A stretch of DNA of 45,279 nucleotides from Dehalococcoidia bacterium. GTDB lineage: Bacteria > Chloroflexota > Dehalococcoidia > SZUA-161 > SpSt-899. The translations under genes were made by a program, and so were the position numbers. The first letter of the stretch is position 1. Each line of letters begins with the position of its first letter. The notes below the pieces were generated by a model, which had not been told where the DNA came from, searched no databases, and saw only the letters and a list, made by a program, of their open reading frames with translations. Below are positions 34,165 to 42,783 of this stretch, in pieces. The DNA lies in contig JAQTRE010000010.1 of assembly GCA_028711995.1 (NCBI GenBank), positions 1 through 45,279 of the forward strand. The letters run 5' to 3'.

Positions 34165-34746
34165 CTATTCCAAGCCCTTCCCATAACGAGCTCGCTCCAG
34201 ATGCCGAAGGCTCTCTTTGGAAGTTGTGGCATACGTTTCCGCCCCCAGAAAGAGGGCTGGATTCACATGGCCCAGATCGAGAATTCCCGCCGGGGTGAAT
34301 GCCCCTTCGGTGACGTGGGTGGCGACCACTTCTCCCACGAACCATTCGTGGTCGCCGTATGTCCGATGCTCCACCAACCGGCACTCGTAAGCCGCATAGG
34401 CATCGGCCAAAATCGGCACACTGGTCTTCAGCGGTTGCTCTCTGGCAATATTGAACCTGGCAAATTTATCTACGTCCTTCCCCGTAACGCCCCCGACTGC
34501 GGCGATAAGCTCTCCCATCTCAAGTGGCAGAAAGTTGACCCCGAATTCCCCGGCCTCCAGTATCAGTTCATAGGTATATCGCTTGGGCGCGATGGAAATC
34601 CCTATAAGCGGCGGCTTCTGGGAAACGGAGCTGTGCCAGGCCACGGTCATGGCATTATCCTTCCCCTGCGCATGGCAAGTGACCACCACTGCCAGCCGGG
34701 GATAGTGATGGTGAAACCCGCCCGTGCCTTCAACGCTCTTTTTCAT
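34165..34746 (-). CDS. flavin reductase-like FMN-binding protein
   Basis: 193-aa member of the flavin-reductase split-barrel family, cytoplasmic. Typical features: early YPRLAVVVTCHAQGKDNAMTVAWHSSVSQKPPLIGISI, given here as two overlapping parts of one flavin-binding segment (AMTVAWHS and PPLIGISI), then the GEFGVNFLP and ARFNIA motifs. Such proteins reduce flavins or act as flavin-binding redox proteins or rubredoxin partners; the exact role is unknown. AAGGAG lies 8 nt upstream of the ATG. It converges with accD-accA with only 3 bp between stop codons. Confidence 0.88.
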   Translation of the reverse strand: MKKSVEGTGGFHHHYPRLAVVVTCHAQGKDNAMTVAWHSSVSQKPPLIGISIAPKRYTYELILEAGEFGVNFLPLEMGELIAAVGGVTGKDVDKFARFNIAREQPLKTSVPILADAYAAYECRLVEHRTYGDHEWFVGEVVATHVTEGAFTPAGILDLGHVNPALFLGAETYATTSKESLRHLERARYGKGLE

Positions 34747-34965
34747 CCAAAGGCTCCTTGTTCACGCGTCTACGAGAAAACGCTTGATCATTTGTTCATA
34801 TTATAGCGAGAAGCTCTTCAGAAGTGAAGGAATAATATCCGGCAGATGCACTCTGACTCGTCATTTGAACTGACGAACACAGCCATGCCCATTCATTCCT
34901 GAAAGCGACCTTTTGAACCACTTGTTTACCGCAATTTTACCTCCTGTTTACTGACATTTCCGGAT

Positions 34966-34995
34966 GATAATGATAAAGTGTTAATTATCGTTATC
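34966..34995. repeat. 11-bp A/T-rich inverted repeat
   Basis: Arms GATAATGATAA (34966-34976) and TTATCGTTATC (34985-34995) pair fully (one G-U pair in RNA) around an 8-bp spacer. It lies between the flavin reductase and the exported-protein genes; it could be a regulator-binding site. No regulator gene is adjacent. Confidence 0.55.
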
Positions 34996-35040
34996 CGAGG
35001 TCTAGGGACAACTGCATCTATTGCTAGTTTTTTCGGATCA

Positions 35041-35292
35041 GAAGGTGCGAGGAGGCTAGCCTTTTGTCGAACCTTCGGCATATGGTGCCATGTTAGTCCC
35101 TTAAGGGCGAAATCTTATGCAAAAGTGTCAAGATATTTTGGGGCTGAATCTGAGTTGAAACTGAGAAATTATGCTTCAACTTTTTGGTTCTGGCTATGCC
35201 GGGTTAGGCCAGAGCAGGCGGGCGATTCGTCCTGGCAGAATAGTATCGAAGCCGGCGCTGCCGCAAGGCACTCGCCATCATAGCGATTGCCC
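35041..35292 (+). other. structured leader region before the exported-protein genes
   Basis: The 690-bp gap 34747-35433 has no supported gene but several hairpins. One is 35041-35076, with GAAGGT/ACCTTC arms around AGGC-TA-GCCT. Another is 35189-35213 (TCTGGC/GCCAGA). A multibranched fold is closed by GGGCGAT (35220) and ATTGCCC (35286), with GGCAG/CTGCC and a GCC-GCAA-GGC hairpin inside. This could be a riboswitch-like leader or a small RNA. I could not assign a class. Confidence 0.4.
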
Positions 35293-35433
35293 GCTATCTT
35301 ACGCAGCAAAAAAGAGCAGCTACTGGAAAGAAGACGGAAGAGGAGGTGCAGATACAAACACTCAACCATCGTAAATCCTACCAATTGGGAATGAAAGGGA
35401 GCATCTCCAACAAACGAAAAAAGGAGGATCAGC

Positions 35434-37212
35434 TTGAGAAAGATATTTGTAATTGTTCTGGTATTGGTTATGGTGGTGGCGATGGCAGTGTCAGTCACCA
35501 GCGCAACTGCCGCACCGCCGATGACTCAATCATCAAGCGTGGCGGTAATAGGATCGCTCACTGTATGGAATGGCGGGTACTTTCCGGCATTGTCTGGTTT
35601 CACATTTACCACCCTGTCACCGGCAAATGTGAATTCGGCCAATCTGGCTAATTATGATACAGTATTCCTTAATGTTAGCAGCTCTGGGATGAACTGCAAT
35701 ATGAACAACCTTAGCGCTCAGGCGAAGGCAGACCTCATCGCCTTTGTTGGAACCGGCAAGAAGCTCATTATCTCCGATTCTGAGTGTTCCAGTCAAGACT
35801 ACTCTTGGCTACCCTATCCATTCACCACAAATAACCCCGGTGCATATGGGGCAACAGGGACTTTGACTATTGTAGAGAATAGCACCCTTGCCAGCAGCAA
35901 CGCATCAGATGCAAGCTACATTGATGCCGCATTGCTTAACAGTGGAACGGACGCGATTGGGGACATGAACGTCATGACAACGCTCGACTCAGCCTGGTGC
36001 GTCGCCATGTCCGGCACTAATCACAACCAAGTTACCGGACCGGTACAGTGTTATGCCAGGTATGGAACTGCTGGTAGTGTCGGTCTGATCATCTACAACG
36101 GATTTGACTGGGACTACAGCACCTCCACTACTACACCAGACACCAGCACCGCACGTGGGAATTTGGTTAAAGTGTGGCAACAGATGTTGCTGCAGCCGGT
36201 CAACCCCGATGGCCTCCCTTGCGGCGTTGCCGTCGTCGGCATCACGCTCACGCCGCGCACCGCGACCAATCCTGTCGGGACGGCCCATACCGTGACCGCT
36301 TCGCTAGTCGATTTGCTGGGCCAACCTCAGGCTGGTATTTTGGTTAGTTTCCAGGTAGTTTCCGGGCCAAATGCAGGACAACAAACTAGCACCCCCATAG
36401 CCACCGATGCCGCCGGAAACGCCTCCTGGACCTATGCCAGCAACGGAAATGTCGGCCAGGATGTCATTAAAGCTAGCTTCCCGGATCAAGCCGGTGCGCC
36501 GGTCTACTCCAACAACGTCACTAAGGACTGGGAGCCATTGCCACAGGGCCCATGCACAACCCAGACCTGGAAACTGGATGCCAACACACCGATCGTGGGT
36601 ACCAATGTCTTTGAAATGGACCGGTACTATGCAGGTGGCGATCTTCTCCAGGGCAGCGCGGATGGAAACAACAATAGCGTGCCTGTGCCTGCCAACAACG
36701 GGCAAGTGAACGGAACAGCGACCTGGATTGCCGATGAGGCAGCCAAGGTGGATGTGACCTTCCCTGATGGAGATTGGATCACCAAGCTGTGCATCCAGGG
36801 AGTGGATATGGATCAGGATAGTGATATTGACCAGGATGACGCTGATGCTCTGAGTGCTCTGATCTCCGTTCGTGTGGGGAGCTGGAATGGAAGCTTCAAC
36901 ACTTTCGGGCTGAGTAGCCAGGGCGTCATGAGATGGGTGACAGGGACTGATATCTTCCGAATGGAAGTCCAGACCCAGACCGGTTCGGAGGAAGTATTAA
37001 CGGGCGACTATCTGGCTCTGGAAGTCAGCAACTCTGATCAGGTGAAATCCTATTATGTGCTGACGGAAGGGTGTTCGGAATTGCAGTCCCCCTGCAGCGA
37101 TCCGGGCTATCCTACCCCTGAAATTGCCACAGCAATCCTGGTAGGGCTTGGAGTCCTTGGACTGGCGGGATATGTGTTCATCCGCAGGCGGTCTGCAGGA
37201 ATGGCGGCCTAA
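35434..37212 (+). CDS. large exported protein with Ig-like domain and PEP-CTERM-like tail
   Basis: 592-aa secreted protein. It has a signal peptide (1-27, ending TSATA), an N-terminal domain of unknown type (about 30-265), and an Ig/Big-1-like domain (about 270-350, VGITLTP...TDAAGNASWTY). A C-terminal domain (about 380-550) is shared with the next gene. The tail carries PGYPTPEIAT, a hydrophobic helix and FIRRR, the tripartite plan of PEP-CTERM-type sorting signals. Paired cysteines occur in the shared GCSELQSPC segment. It starts with TTG, supported by AAAAAAGGAGG 6 nt upstream. It is probably surface-anchored or sorted by an exosortase-like enzyme encoded elsewhere (inference). Confidence 0.85.
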   Translation: MRKIFVIVLVLVMVVAMAVSVTSATAAPPMTQSSSVAVIGSLTVWNGGYFPALSGFTFTTLSPANVNSANLANYDTVFLNVSSSGMNCNMNNLSAQAKADLIAFVGTGKKLIISDSECSSQDYSWLPYPFTTNNPGAYGATGTLTIVENSTLASSNASDASYIDAALLNSGTDAIGDMNVMTTLDSAWCVAMSGTNHNQVTGPVQCYARYGTAGSVGLIIYNGFDWDYSTSTTTPDTSTARGNLVKVWQQMLLQPVNPDGLPCGVAVVGITLTPRTATNPVGTAHTVTASLVDLLGQPQAGILVSFQVVSGPNAGQQTSTPIATDAAGNASWTYASNGNVGQDVIKASFPDQAGAPVYSNNVTKDWEPLPQGPCTTQTWKLDANTPIVGTNVFEMDRYYAGGDLLQGSADGNNNSVPVPANNGQVNGTATWIADEAAKVDVTFPDGDWITKLCIQGVDMDQDSDIDQDDADALSALISVRVGSWNGSFNTFGLSSQGVMRWVTGTDIFRMEVQTQTGSEEVLTGDYLALEVSNSDQVKSYYVLTEGCSELQSPCSDPGYPTPEIATAILVGLGVLGLAGYVFIRRRSAGMAA

Positions 37213-37236
37213 CGAAAAGGAAATAAGGGGGTTTAG

Positions 37237-37887
37237 ATGAAGACAAGACGTGGACTAATAGTAATGATAGCAGTAGTTCTCTCCGCGCTGGTTTTGATGG
37301 CCACCGGCATAGCCATGGCAGCAACTCCCAGCCAGCATTGGAAATTGGATAATGACAAGCAGATGGAAAGGGAAACCGGTCTGGGGAATGATGGCCAAAG
37401 CGACAGTGTCAGCATTCCAAAGAGCACCACCGTGATCTGGCTGGCCGATGAAGCGGCCCAGCCGGCCACCGGAGTCACCTTCCCCAATGGATCCTGGGTT
37501 ACCCACCTGTGTCTGGATTCCAATTGGTCTGGCAATATGACCATACGCGTCGGCAGTTGGGATGGGGCCAATTTCACACCCTTTACCATCAGCGGTACCG
37601 CATCAATGACCTGGGACAGCGGCAAGCAACAGCTGGCATATCAGACGCAAACCGGTTCCGAGACAATAGCCCAGAACGACTATCTGGCTCTGGAAATCAC
37701 CAATAATGACGCCAATAGTTCTCATAGCATCATGACCAACGGGTGTTCGGAATTGCAATCCCCCTGCAGCGATCCCGGCTATCCCACCCCCGAGATTGCC
37801 ACCGGCATCATGGTAGCTTTAGGCGTTTTGGGGCTGGCCGGATATGTGTTCATTCGGCGCAAACAGACCCAGGATGTACTGGCCTAA
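37237..37887 (+). CDS. small exported protein sharing the C-terminal domain and sorting-like tail
   Basis: 216-aa secreted protein: signal peptide (1-28, ending IAMA), one copy of the domain seen at the end of the preceding protein, and the same tail. Shared positions include WKLD, ADEAA, VTFP.G.W.T.LC, RVGSW.G..F, QTQTGSE and DYLALE, then the GCSELQSPCSDPGYPTPE segment, hydrophobic helix and FIRR. It lacks the Ig-like and N-terminal domains. AAGGGGG lies 5 nt before the ATG, and the gap to the previous gene is 24 bp, so the two form an operon. The domain looks like a beta-sandwich wall or matrix module; its ligand is unknown. Confidence 0.85.
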   Translation: MKTRRGLIVMIAVVLSALVLMATGIAMAATPSQHWKLDNDKQMERETGLGNDGQSDSVSIPKSTTVIWLADEAAQPATGVTFPNGSWVTHLCLDSNWSGNMTIRVGSWDGANFTPFTISGTASMTWDSGKQQLAYQTQTGSETIAQNDYLALEITNNDANSSHSIMTNGCSELQSPCSDPGYPTPEIATGIMVALGVLGLAGYVFIRRKQTQDVLA

Positions 37888-37920
37888 ACAGTAACGAGCA
37901 ACTTTTCACAAAGGCTCAAG

Positions 37921-37960
37921 AGAAGAGAGGGGGTGCCTCAGAGGCGTCCTCTCTCTTCTG
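37921..37960. terminator. hairpin terminator between converging genes
   Basis: AGAAGAGAGG (37921-37930) pairs with CCTCTCTCTTCT (ending about 37959) with a GCCTC/GAGGC inner stem, just before the permease gene end. It likely terminates the exported-protein operon; a T-rich stretch follows only weakly. Confidence 0.6.
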
Positions 37961-37969
37961 ATTTCCTCC

Positions 37970-39013
37970 TCACCTCTCCGCAGCCACCAGCCTCTTCGAA
38001 GCCAGGAGAAACACGCCGGCTACTCCCATCAGGGGAAGCAGATACAAAGCCACCTGTCCCAGTCCCACAGAGTAATCACCAACAGCCAGCCTGGTCAACA
38101 AGCTGAAAGGCGATGGGTTCGAGAGGTAGCTCAACCCCACAGCGCCAAGGAGCACCAGCGAATAGATGAACTGGGAACGCTCTCTATCCTTGAAGTAAAG
38201 CCCGATGATCCCTGCAGCAAATGACACAGCGGCAGCGACGATAACGGAAAGAGAAAGCACCGGCACGAGGTTTTCTATAGAGAAACCGTTGATCCGCAAC
38301 AGGCCCACCCATAAGGCGCACTGGAACAATGCTGTCAGGATAGCAGCGAACACCTTGGACGAAAATATCTGGTTGAGAGAAATGGGCGCAGCCCATAGAG
38401 TATCAAGCGTCTTGCCCTCCAATTCCTCAGAGAAGGTATCGATGACGATGCTTCCGGCAATCAGCGCCGGGAAGAACATCAGCAGGGGAATGATGATGGA
38501 ATAGAGGAATTCATAGTCGGTGCTAGGTTTTCCCTCAAGATCAGAATAGTTGAGTTGCACCCCGTTTGCTTCCCGCATCGCATTCTCGGCCTTTTTGAGA
38601 GGCTCGTTCAGCGTCATCAGGATGACCGTCGACTGCGCATCCGACTCCGGCAAGAAGAGCTGCATATCCACTATTCCCGCCTCACTGGCCGGAACAGACA
38701 CGATGGCATCAAGCTGGTTTGATTGGAATGCTTTCTCTGCGCCCGCAATATCAGGGATGGGGAACACTTGTATGTTTCGTTTCTCTACCAGCGAATACAT
38801 CACCGGGCTGGCAGCATCGCCAACATATCCCACTTTGATGTTGACATTGGAATTCTCGCCGATCGATGTCGGATCATAGAACGCCATGATGCCCGTCAGC
38901 ATAATCGAAGAAAAAGAAGCGATGAAGAACTGGATCAGCATGGCAAAGAGAATCGTCTTCTCTTTCTTGATCGATCGCAGTTCTTTCCTTACCAGTATCC
39001 AGAACCGTCTCAT
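37970..39013 (-). CDS. ABC-2 type transporter permease
   Basis: 347-aa membrane protein with one N-terminal helix (about 25-45), a large extracytoplasmic domain (about 50-170) and five more helices toward the C-terminus. This is the layout of ABC-2/NatB-like exporters. The conserved DTFSEELEGKTLDTLWAAPIS segment after helix 2 marks the family. ATG 39013 overlaps the upstream permease stop (ATGA) and has GGAGG 7 nt before it; the frame is open further upstream but inside the neighbouring gene. The likely ATPase partner is the divergent gene at 41327. Substrate unknown. Confidence 0.88.
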   Translation of the reverse strand: MRRFWILVRKELRSIKKEKTILFAMLIQFFIASFSSIMLTGIMAFYDPTSIGENSNVNIKVGYVGDAASPVMYSLVEKRNIQVFPIPDIAGAEKAFQSNQLDAIVSVPASEAGIVDMQLFLPESDAQSTVILMTLNEPLKKAENAMREANGVQLNYSDLEGKPSTDYEFLYSIIIPLLMFFPALIAGSIVIDTFSEELEGKTLDTLWAAPISLNQIFSSKVFAAILTALFQCALWVGLLRINGFSIENLVPVLSLSVIVAAAVSFAAGIIGLYFKDRERSQFIYSLVLLGAVGLSYLSNPSPFSLLTRLAVGDYSVGLGQVALYLLPLMGVAGVFLLASKRLVAAER

Positions 39014-40890
39014 GACAGCGCCTCCAGGATAATCGTCATATTGTAAATTCCGTGGATGACCACCCCCGCAAAGATGCCCAGGGCATAGTATTTCACCCCT
39101 AGTCGCGCCGGTATGAGACAGACCACAGTGGTGCACACAAAGTGCAGCGCCAGCGGGACAAGCAGCATTCCGGAGCCAAAGATGGCATCCGTGAACTCGG
39201 ACCTGTCCATGACGCTGAGAGCCAGATACAGCAACAGTTTTTCCCCGATCAGGAATCCCAGGGCCGACAAGAAGGACAGCACAACGACACTCTTGAGCGA
39301 GCCAATGACCTTATTCTGCAAAAGCACGAAGATGCCCGTCGATTTGGCGATCTCTTCGGTGACAACTGCCAGCGCCAATATCACGCCCCAGCCGAGGACC
39401 CCGTTCAGATTTGAGGCGATAACGATAGAGGCAAACTGAGCCATGAACACCACCGGCACCAGACACAGGCTCAGCACAAAGATCGACGCTTTAAGGTGAT
39501 TCTGGTCGATGGCCAGATAAGCCGCCTCGCTCAGCTTGGTATGCAGCGGCCGGAACCCCATCAGGAATTCTTCGTTGAAAATGCGCGTCCCGATGAACAT
39601 CGTCACCGCGAAAACCAGGTACATCGGGATGGTGGAAAGAAAATACTGAGCGATGGAGAAGGATTCGCCCCGGTACATCTCGACCGCCAGGGTAAGCGGC
39701 GAAATGTGGCTCAGGTCGCTCGTATCGGAGAACATCGCCGGAGCCACCAGATAGGCAGTGATAATCCACACCGCCAGAACCGAGAAGAAGGTCTGATCCT
39801 TAAAGGTGCGATACAACAACGCCACCATCAGATAGACGGAGAGGATGAACAGCATCACCGGTATGAATATCGCCAGCGCGATCAGGACGTTGCCTTTCAG
39901 CACCAGGGTGATGGCGATAATGCATCCAATGGAATACCCGATATAGGGCAGCATCTTGCCCAGGATAATCTGGGAAGGGGTAATCGGCGCCGACATCAAG
40001 ATGACCAGCTTGCGGTTGGTCTTCTCTTCAATAAAGCTGCTGGTGAAAAACACGCTGACGAAGAATATGGGAACGATATACAAAAAGGCCAGCAATACCT
40101 GTGAAAGCGGTATAGGCGGATTCAACAACGAGGGAACGATGATCTCGTTATCCGAAGTGAACTCTGCCTTGAACTGGGGTAACCCGCCGCTATCCATATT
40201 TTTCAGTTGATCTCGAACAGCTGCATCGGTGGAGCTATCGACTCTCTTGACAGACGAGCCATTGGAGGGACTGAAGGCGGGGGTGCCTGACTGTAGGGGG
40301 GTGGGTGCTGCCAGTGCAGGCGCAACTTGAGATTCAGAGGCTTTTGCAGCCGGTGGTGGGCCAGCCGCTACGGAGACTTCCGAGTTCTTCCACGATGAGT
40401 TGAGCGCATCAGCGATTGAGGACTTTTGAGCCTTTTCGCGGACATCGTCGCCATCTCGCTGCAGGTGCTGCACCTCAATGCGCAGGGGAAAGGCTTGGTC
40501 GATCTCGTACTCCTGCGCGATCCGGTTCAGCTCTTGCTTTTCTAAATATTTCTTGAGCGCTCCGAGAGCGCATTGAGACTTTTCACTCGAACCCCAACCC
40601 ACAACATCCTTCCCGAGATAGACATCTATAGTGCCATCATCAATCATGGTAGAAGCAGAATCGGGATCAACAGCCAGGACGGTGAAGCGCTGGTCGGCGA
40701 TTACCGGGGCATCGGAGGACACGCCAATAGTGTACAGCCCCTTGCTGAAAGAGAGTTCTTGATGGTAAATTACATACGAGAGGATCATCACCAACGCCAG
40801 AATTCCCACCATGACGAGCCGCGATTTTCCGGTGAACCGGCTCCTGAGGCGGGTGATCTCACGCTTGGAGATGGTCAGAATGTTGCTCAT
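39010..40890 (-). CDS. ABC-2 permease fused to a PrsW-like membrane protease domain
   Basis: 626-aa membrane protein. The N-terminal ABC-2 permease half (about 1-440) has a helix at 25-43, an extracytoplasmic Pro/Ala/Ser-rich region near 175-220, and the SSFIEEKTNRKLVILMSAPI family segment. The C-terminal part (about 445-626) has several helices and the PrsW-type motifs VVTEEIAKS (EExxK), IGEKLLLYLAL, LHFVCTTVV and VVIHGIYNM. PrsW-type proteins are intramembrane metalloproteases, known for site-1 anti-sigma cleavage, though some relatives lack proteolysis. The fusion suggests the exporter processes its cargo or senses it (inference). It is translationally coupled to the second permease. Confidence 0.85.
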   Translation of the reverse strand: MSNILTISKREITRLRSRFTGKSRLVMVGILALVMILSYVIYHQELSFSKGLYTIGVSSDAPVIADQRFTVLAVDPDSASTMIDDGTIDVYLGKDVVGWGSSEKSQCALGALKKYLEKQELNRIAQEYEIDQAFPLRIEVQHLQRDGDDVREKAQKSSIADALNSSWKNSEVSVAAGPPPAAKASESQVAPALAAPTPLQSGTPAFSPSNGSSVKRVDSSTDAAVRDQLKNMDSGGLPQFKAEFTSDNEIIVPSLLNPPIPLSQVLLAFLYIVPIFFVSVFFTSSFIEEKTNRKLVILMSAPITPSQIILGKMLPYIGYSIGCIIAITLVLKGNVLIALAIFIPVMLFILSVYLMVALLYRTFKDQTFFSVLAVWIITAYLVAPAMFSDTSDLSHISPLTLAVEMYRGESFSIAQYFLSTIPMYLVFAVTMFIGTRIFNEEFLMGFRPLHTKLSEAAYLAIDQNHLKASIFVLSLCLVPVVFMAQFASIVIASNLNGVLGWGVILALAVVTEEIAKSTGIFVLLQNKVIGSLKSVVVLSFLSALGFLIGEKLLLYLALSVMDRSEFTDAIFGSGMLLVPLALHFVCTTVVCLIPARLGVKYYALGIFAGVVIHGIYNMTIILEALS

Positions 40891-40955
40891 GATTTAAGCG
40901 TCACTGCAATGACGCAAAGCTTGCCCAAATTTGCCGACTGCTTGCCAGGTAAGCG

Positions 40956-41063
40956 CTGATCAAGAGATGCAGGATTCCTCCTGCCGGGGGTTCGGGGGTG
41001 TCCCCCGAATTCCCCAACCTTCCCCCAAGAGTAGGGGCCAGGGGATTGATAGCCCTTGATCAG
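40956..41063 (+). repeat. MITE-like repeat, copy C
   Basis: About 108 bp with 9-bp inverted ends, CTGATCAAG (40956-40964) and CTTGATCAG (41055-41063). The core reads GGATTCCTCCTGCCGGGGG, TTCGGGGGTGTCCCCCGAA and then CTTCCCCCAAGAGTAGGGG. It lies in the 436-bp divergent gap between the permease and ATPase genes. Confidence 0.75.
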
Positions 41064-41192
41064 ACTTTCTTTAATTGTACCGAGGGCCATCACAAAAGGA
41101 TTCAGGGCAGCCCCCGAAATGGCTATGGGGATATCACCCAGTTGGAAGTCATCAGTAATCAGCCGTCAGTAGGGGCGACTCTTGTGGTCAGC

Positions 41193-41292
41193 ATTCAAGA
41201 GCGAGTGAAGGGATACTTCCCTTCCGGGGGTTTGGGGGTGTCCCCCAAATTTCGCCTCTTCCCCCAAGAGTAGGGGCCAGGGGATTGATCAG
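41193..41292 (+). repeat. MITE-like repeat, copy D
   Basis: Same core as copy C, 130 bp further on: TTCCGGGGGTTTGGGGG, TGTCCCCCAAA, CTTCCCCCAAGAGTAGGGG and CCAGGGGATTGATCAGA. The terminal inverted repeats are degraded. The two copies together fill most of the upstream region of the ABC ATPase gene. Confidence 0.7.
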
Positions 41293-41326
41293 AACCTAAC
41301 CATGACTTCTTAAAGAAAGGAATCTG

Positions 41327-42202
41327 ATGATCAAACTCCAGTCGATCAACAAACAATACAAGAACTTCTATGCTGTAAAGAACCTGAACCTTGAAGTCAG
41401 GGACGGAGAGATATTCGGTATCATCGGGCACAACGGGGCAGGAAAAACCACCACGCTCAAAATGATGGTAGGCCTGCTGACACCCACCTCCGGCACCATC
41501 GAGGTGATGGGCCGGAACATGGCTAAAGAAAGCACTCAGATCAAGCAGTCGATCGGATACCTGCCGGAAGAAAGCCCCCTCTATGAAAATATGACCGTTT
41601 CCGATTATCTGATGTTCTTCGCCGAGCTTTACAAATTGCCCAAGGACCGGGCAAAGGCGCGCATCGAGGAGCTGCTGGAATCGCTGAAGCTGGAGGATCG
41701 GAACAAATACACGGGCGAACTTTCCAAGGGAATGCGGCGAAAGGTGGCCATCGCTCGAACCCTGCTTCATGATCCGCAACTGCTGGTGCTGGATGAACCG
41801 AACTCCGGACTCGATCCGCTGACATCCTTTTTCATTATCGATTACCTCAAGAACCTCAACAGACAGGGCAAGACCATTGTCCTGAGCGCCCATAACCTGT
41901 TTCACGTGGAATATATCTGCCACCGGGTGGCGATCATCAAAAAGGGCGAACTGGTGGTCTGCGACACCATCGAAGCCATGCGCCGGAAGTTCGGCAAACG
42001 GGAGTATGAGGTGATCTTCAAAGCCGATGCCGAACTCAGATATGAAAAAAGGGACGGGAACTACCTCTTCCGGGCTTCGGAGGTCTCCGAAATCGCCCGG
42101 CTTCTGCAGAAGATTTCGGAACAGAACTGGGCGCTGGTTGATCTCTCGGTAAAGCAATCCGCCCTGGAAGAGATGTACGTCAATATCATGGAAAAAGATT
42201 AA
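41327..42202 (+). CDS. ABC transporter ATP-binding protein
   Basis: 291-aa ABC ATPase, the likely motor for the two divergent ABC-2 permeases. Walker A is GHNGAGKTTTLK, the signature loop is the variant ELSKGMRRK (LSKGM in place of LSGGQ), Walker B is LLVLDEPNSGLD, and the switch His is in VLSAHNL. A C-terminal extension of about 70 residues after the ATPase core is typical of NatA/CcmA-type exporters. AAAGGA lies 5-6 nt before the ATG. Confidence 0.95.
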   Translation: MIKLQSINKQYKNFYAVKNLNLEVRDGEIFGIIGHNGAGKTTTLKMMVGLLTPTSGTIEVMGRNMAKESTQIKQSIGYLPEESPLYENMTVSDYLMFFAELYKLPKDRAKARIEELLESLKLEDRNKYTGELSKGMRRKVAIARTLLHDPQLLVLDEPNSGLDPLTSFFIIDYLKNLNRQGKTIVLSAHNLFHVEYICHRVAIIKKGELVVCDTIEAMRRKFGKREYEVIFKADAELRYEKRDGNYLFRASEVSEIARLLQKISEQNWALVDLSVKQSALEEMYVNIMEKD

Positions 42203-42241
42203 CTAAGGCGATCCTGTGTGGTCGCCCTGGGAAGCACCCCA

Positions 42242-42652
42242 ATGAAGAAATCAAGAAAGCGGGCCGGAAAGAGCATTCCGCCCAGGCAATTGCGCCTGGC
42301 GCTGGAACCGGTCGAATGCCGCTATGAGAAGGAATGCGCCGCTCCGATGTGCCCCAGGGACATCAACTTCGGAGGGAGAATCTGGTTTCCCAAGGAGCCG
42401 ATATGCCGCCTGAGAAGCGCTCCCGAGTGGGTGCGCAAACAACGGGAAATCGCCAGACTCCCTGGAATCGACGCCGACAGATATTTCACCTTCCGCATGC
42501 TCAAGGCTGTTCCCGAGATCTGCCACGATCTTCAGGGAGCAAACCCCGATTATGTGACCGCAGAGAGGATCTGGTTTAAAGGGTGGATTGGCAGGAAAGC
42601 CAAAAAGCGCGCACCTGCTTCGGATGCAGGGCTGGGGAAGCCGCTTTTCTAG
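42242..42652 (+). CDS. small basic cysteine-containing protein, function unknown
   Basis: 136-aa soluble protein with a basic N-terminus (KKSRKRAGK). Cysteines occur in VECRYEKECAAPMCPRD, PICRL and EICHDL. The first cluster could bind zinc. No known domain is recognised. GGGAAG lies 8 nt before the ATG; an in-frame GTG at 42218 is less likely. It follows the ABC ATPase by 39 bp and may be co-transcribed with it. Confidence 0.7.
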   Translation: MKKSRKRAGKSIPPRQLRLALEPVECRYEKECAAPMCPRDINFGGRIWFPKEPICRLRSAPEWVRKQREIARLPGIDADRYFTFRMLKAVPEICHDLQGANPDYVTAERIWFKGWIGRKAKKRAPASDAGLGKPLF

Positions 42653-42710
42653 GGATATAGCTCGTTTTAGTTTGACCGCGAAGATATGTCGAACAACCAG
42701 CTTCATCATG

Positions 42711-42737
42711 GAGCGTTTTGCTTATCAAAACAAGCTC
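42711..42737. terminator. hairpin between converging genes
   Basis: GAGC-GTTTTG (42711-42720) pairs with CAAAAC-(AA)-GCTC (42726-42737) over a 5-nt loop, in the gap between the gene ending at 42652 and the propeller lipoprotein. There is no clear T-tract, so its termination role is tentative. Confidence 0.4.
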
Positions 42738-42783
42738 TAGCTCAAAAAACTCTTTATGATATCTTGCTAAAGCCGAAGGGGCA

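Noticed and set aside
35189-35213. GCCGGGTTA-containing hairpin as part of a GEMM (cyclic di-GMP-I) riboswitch
   Set aside because: The GCAAA-type P2 elements expected upstream are absent, so only a short motif matches.
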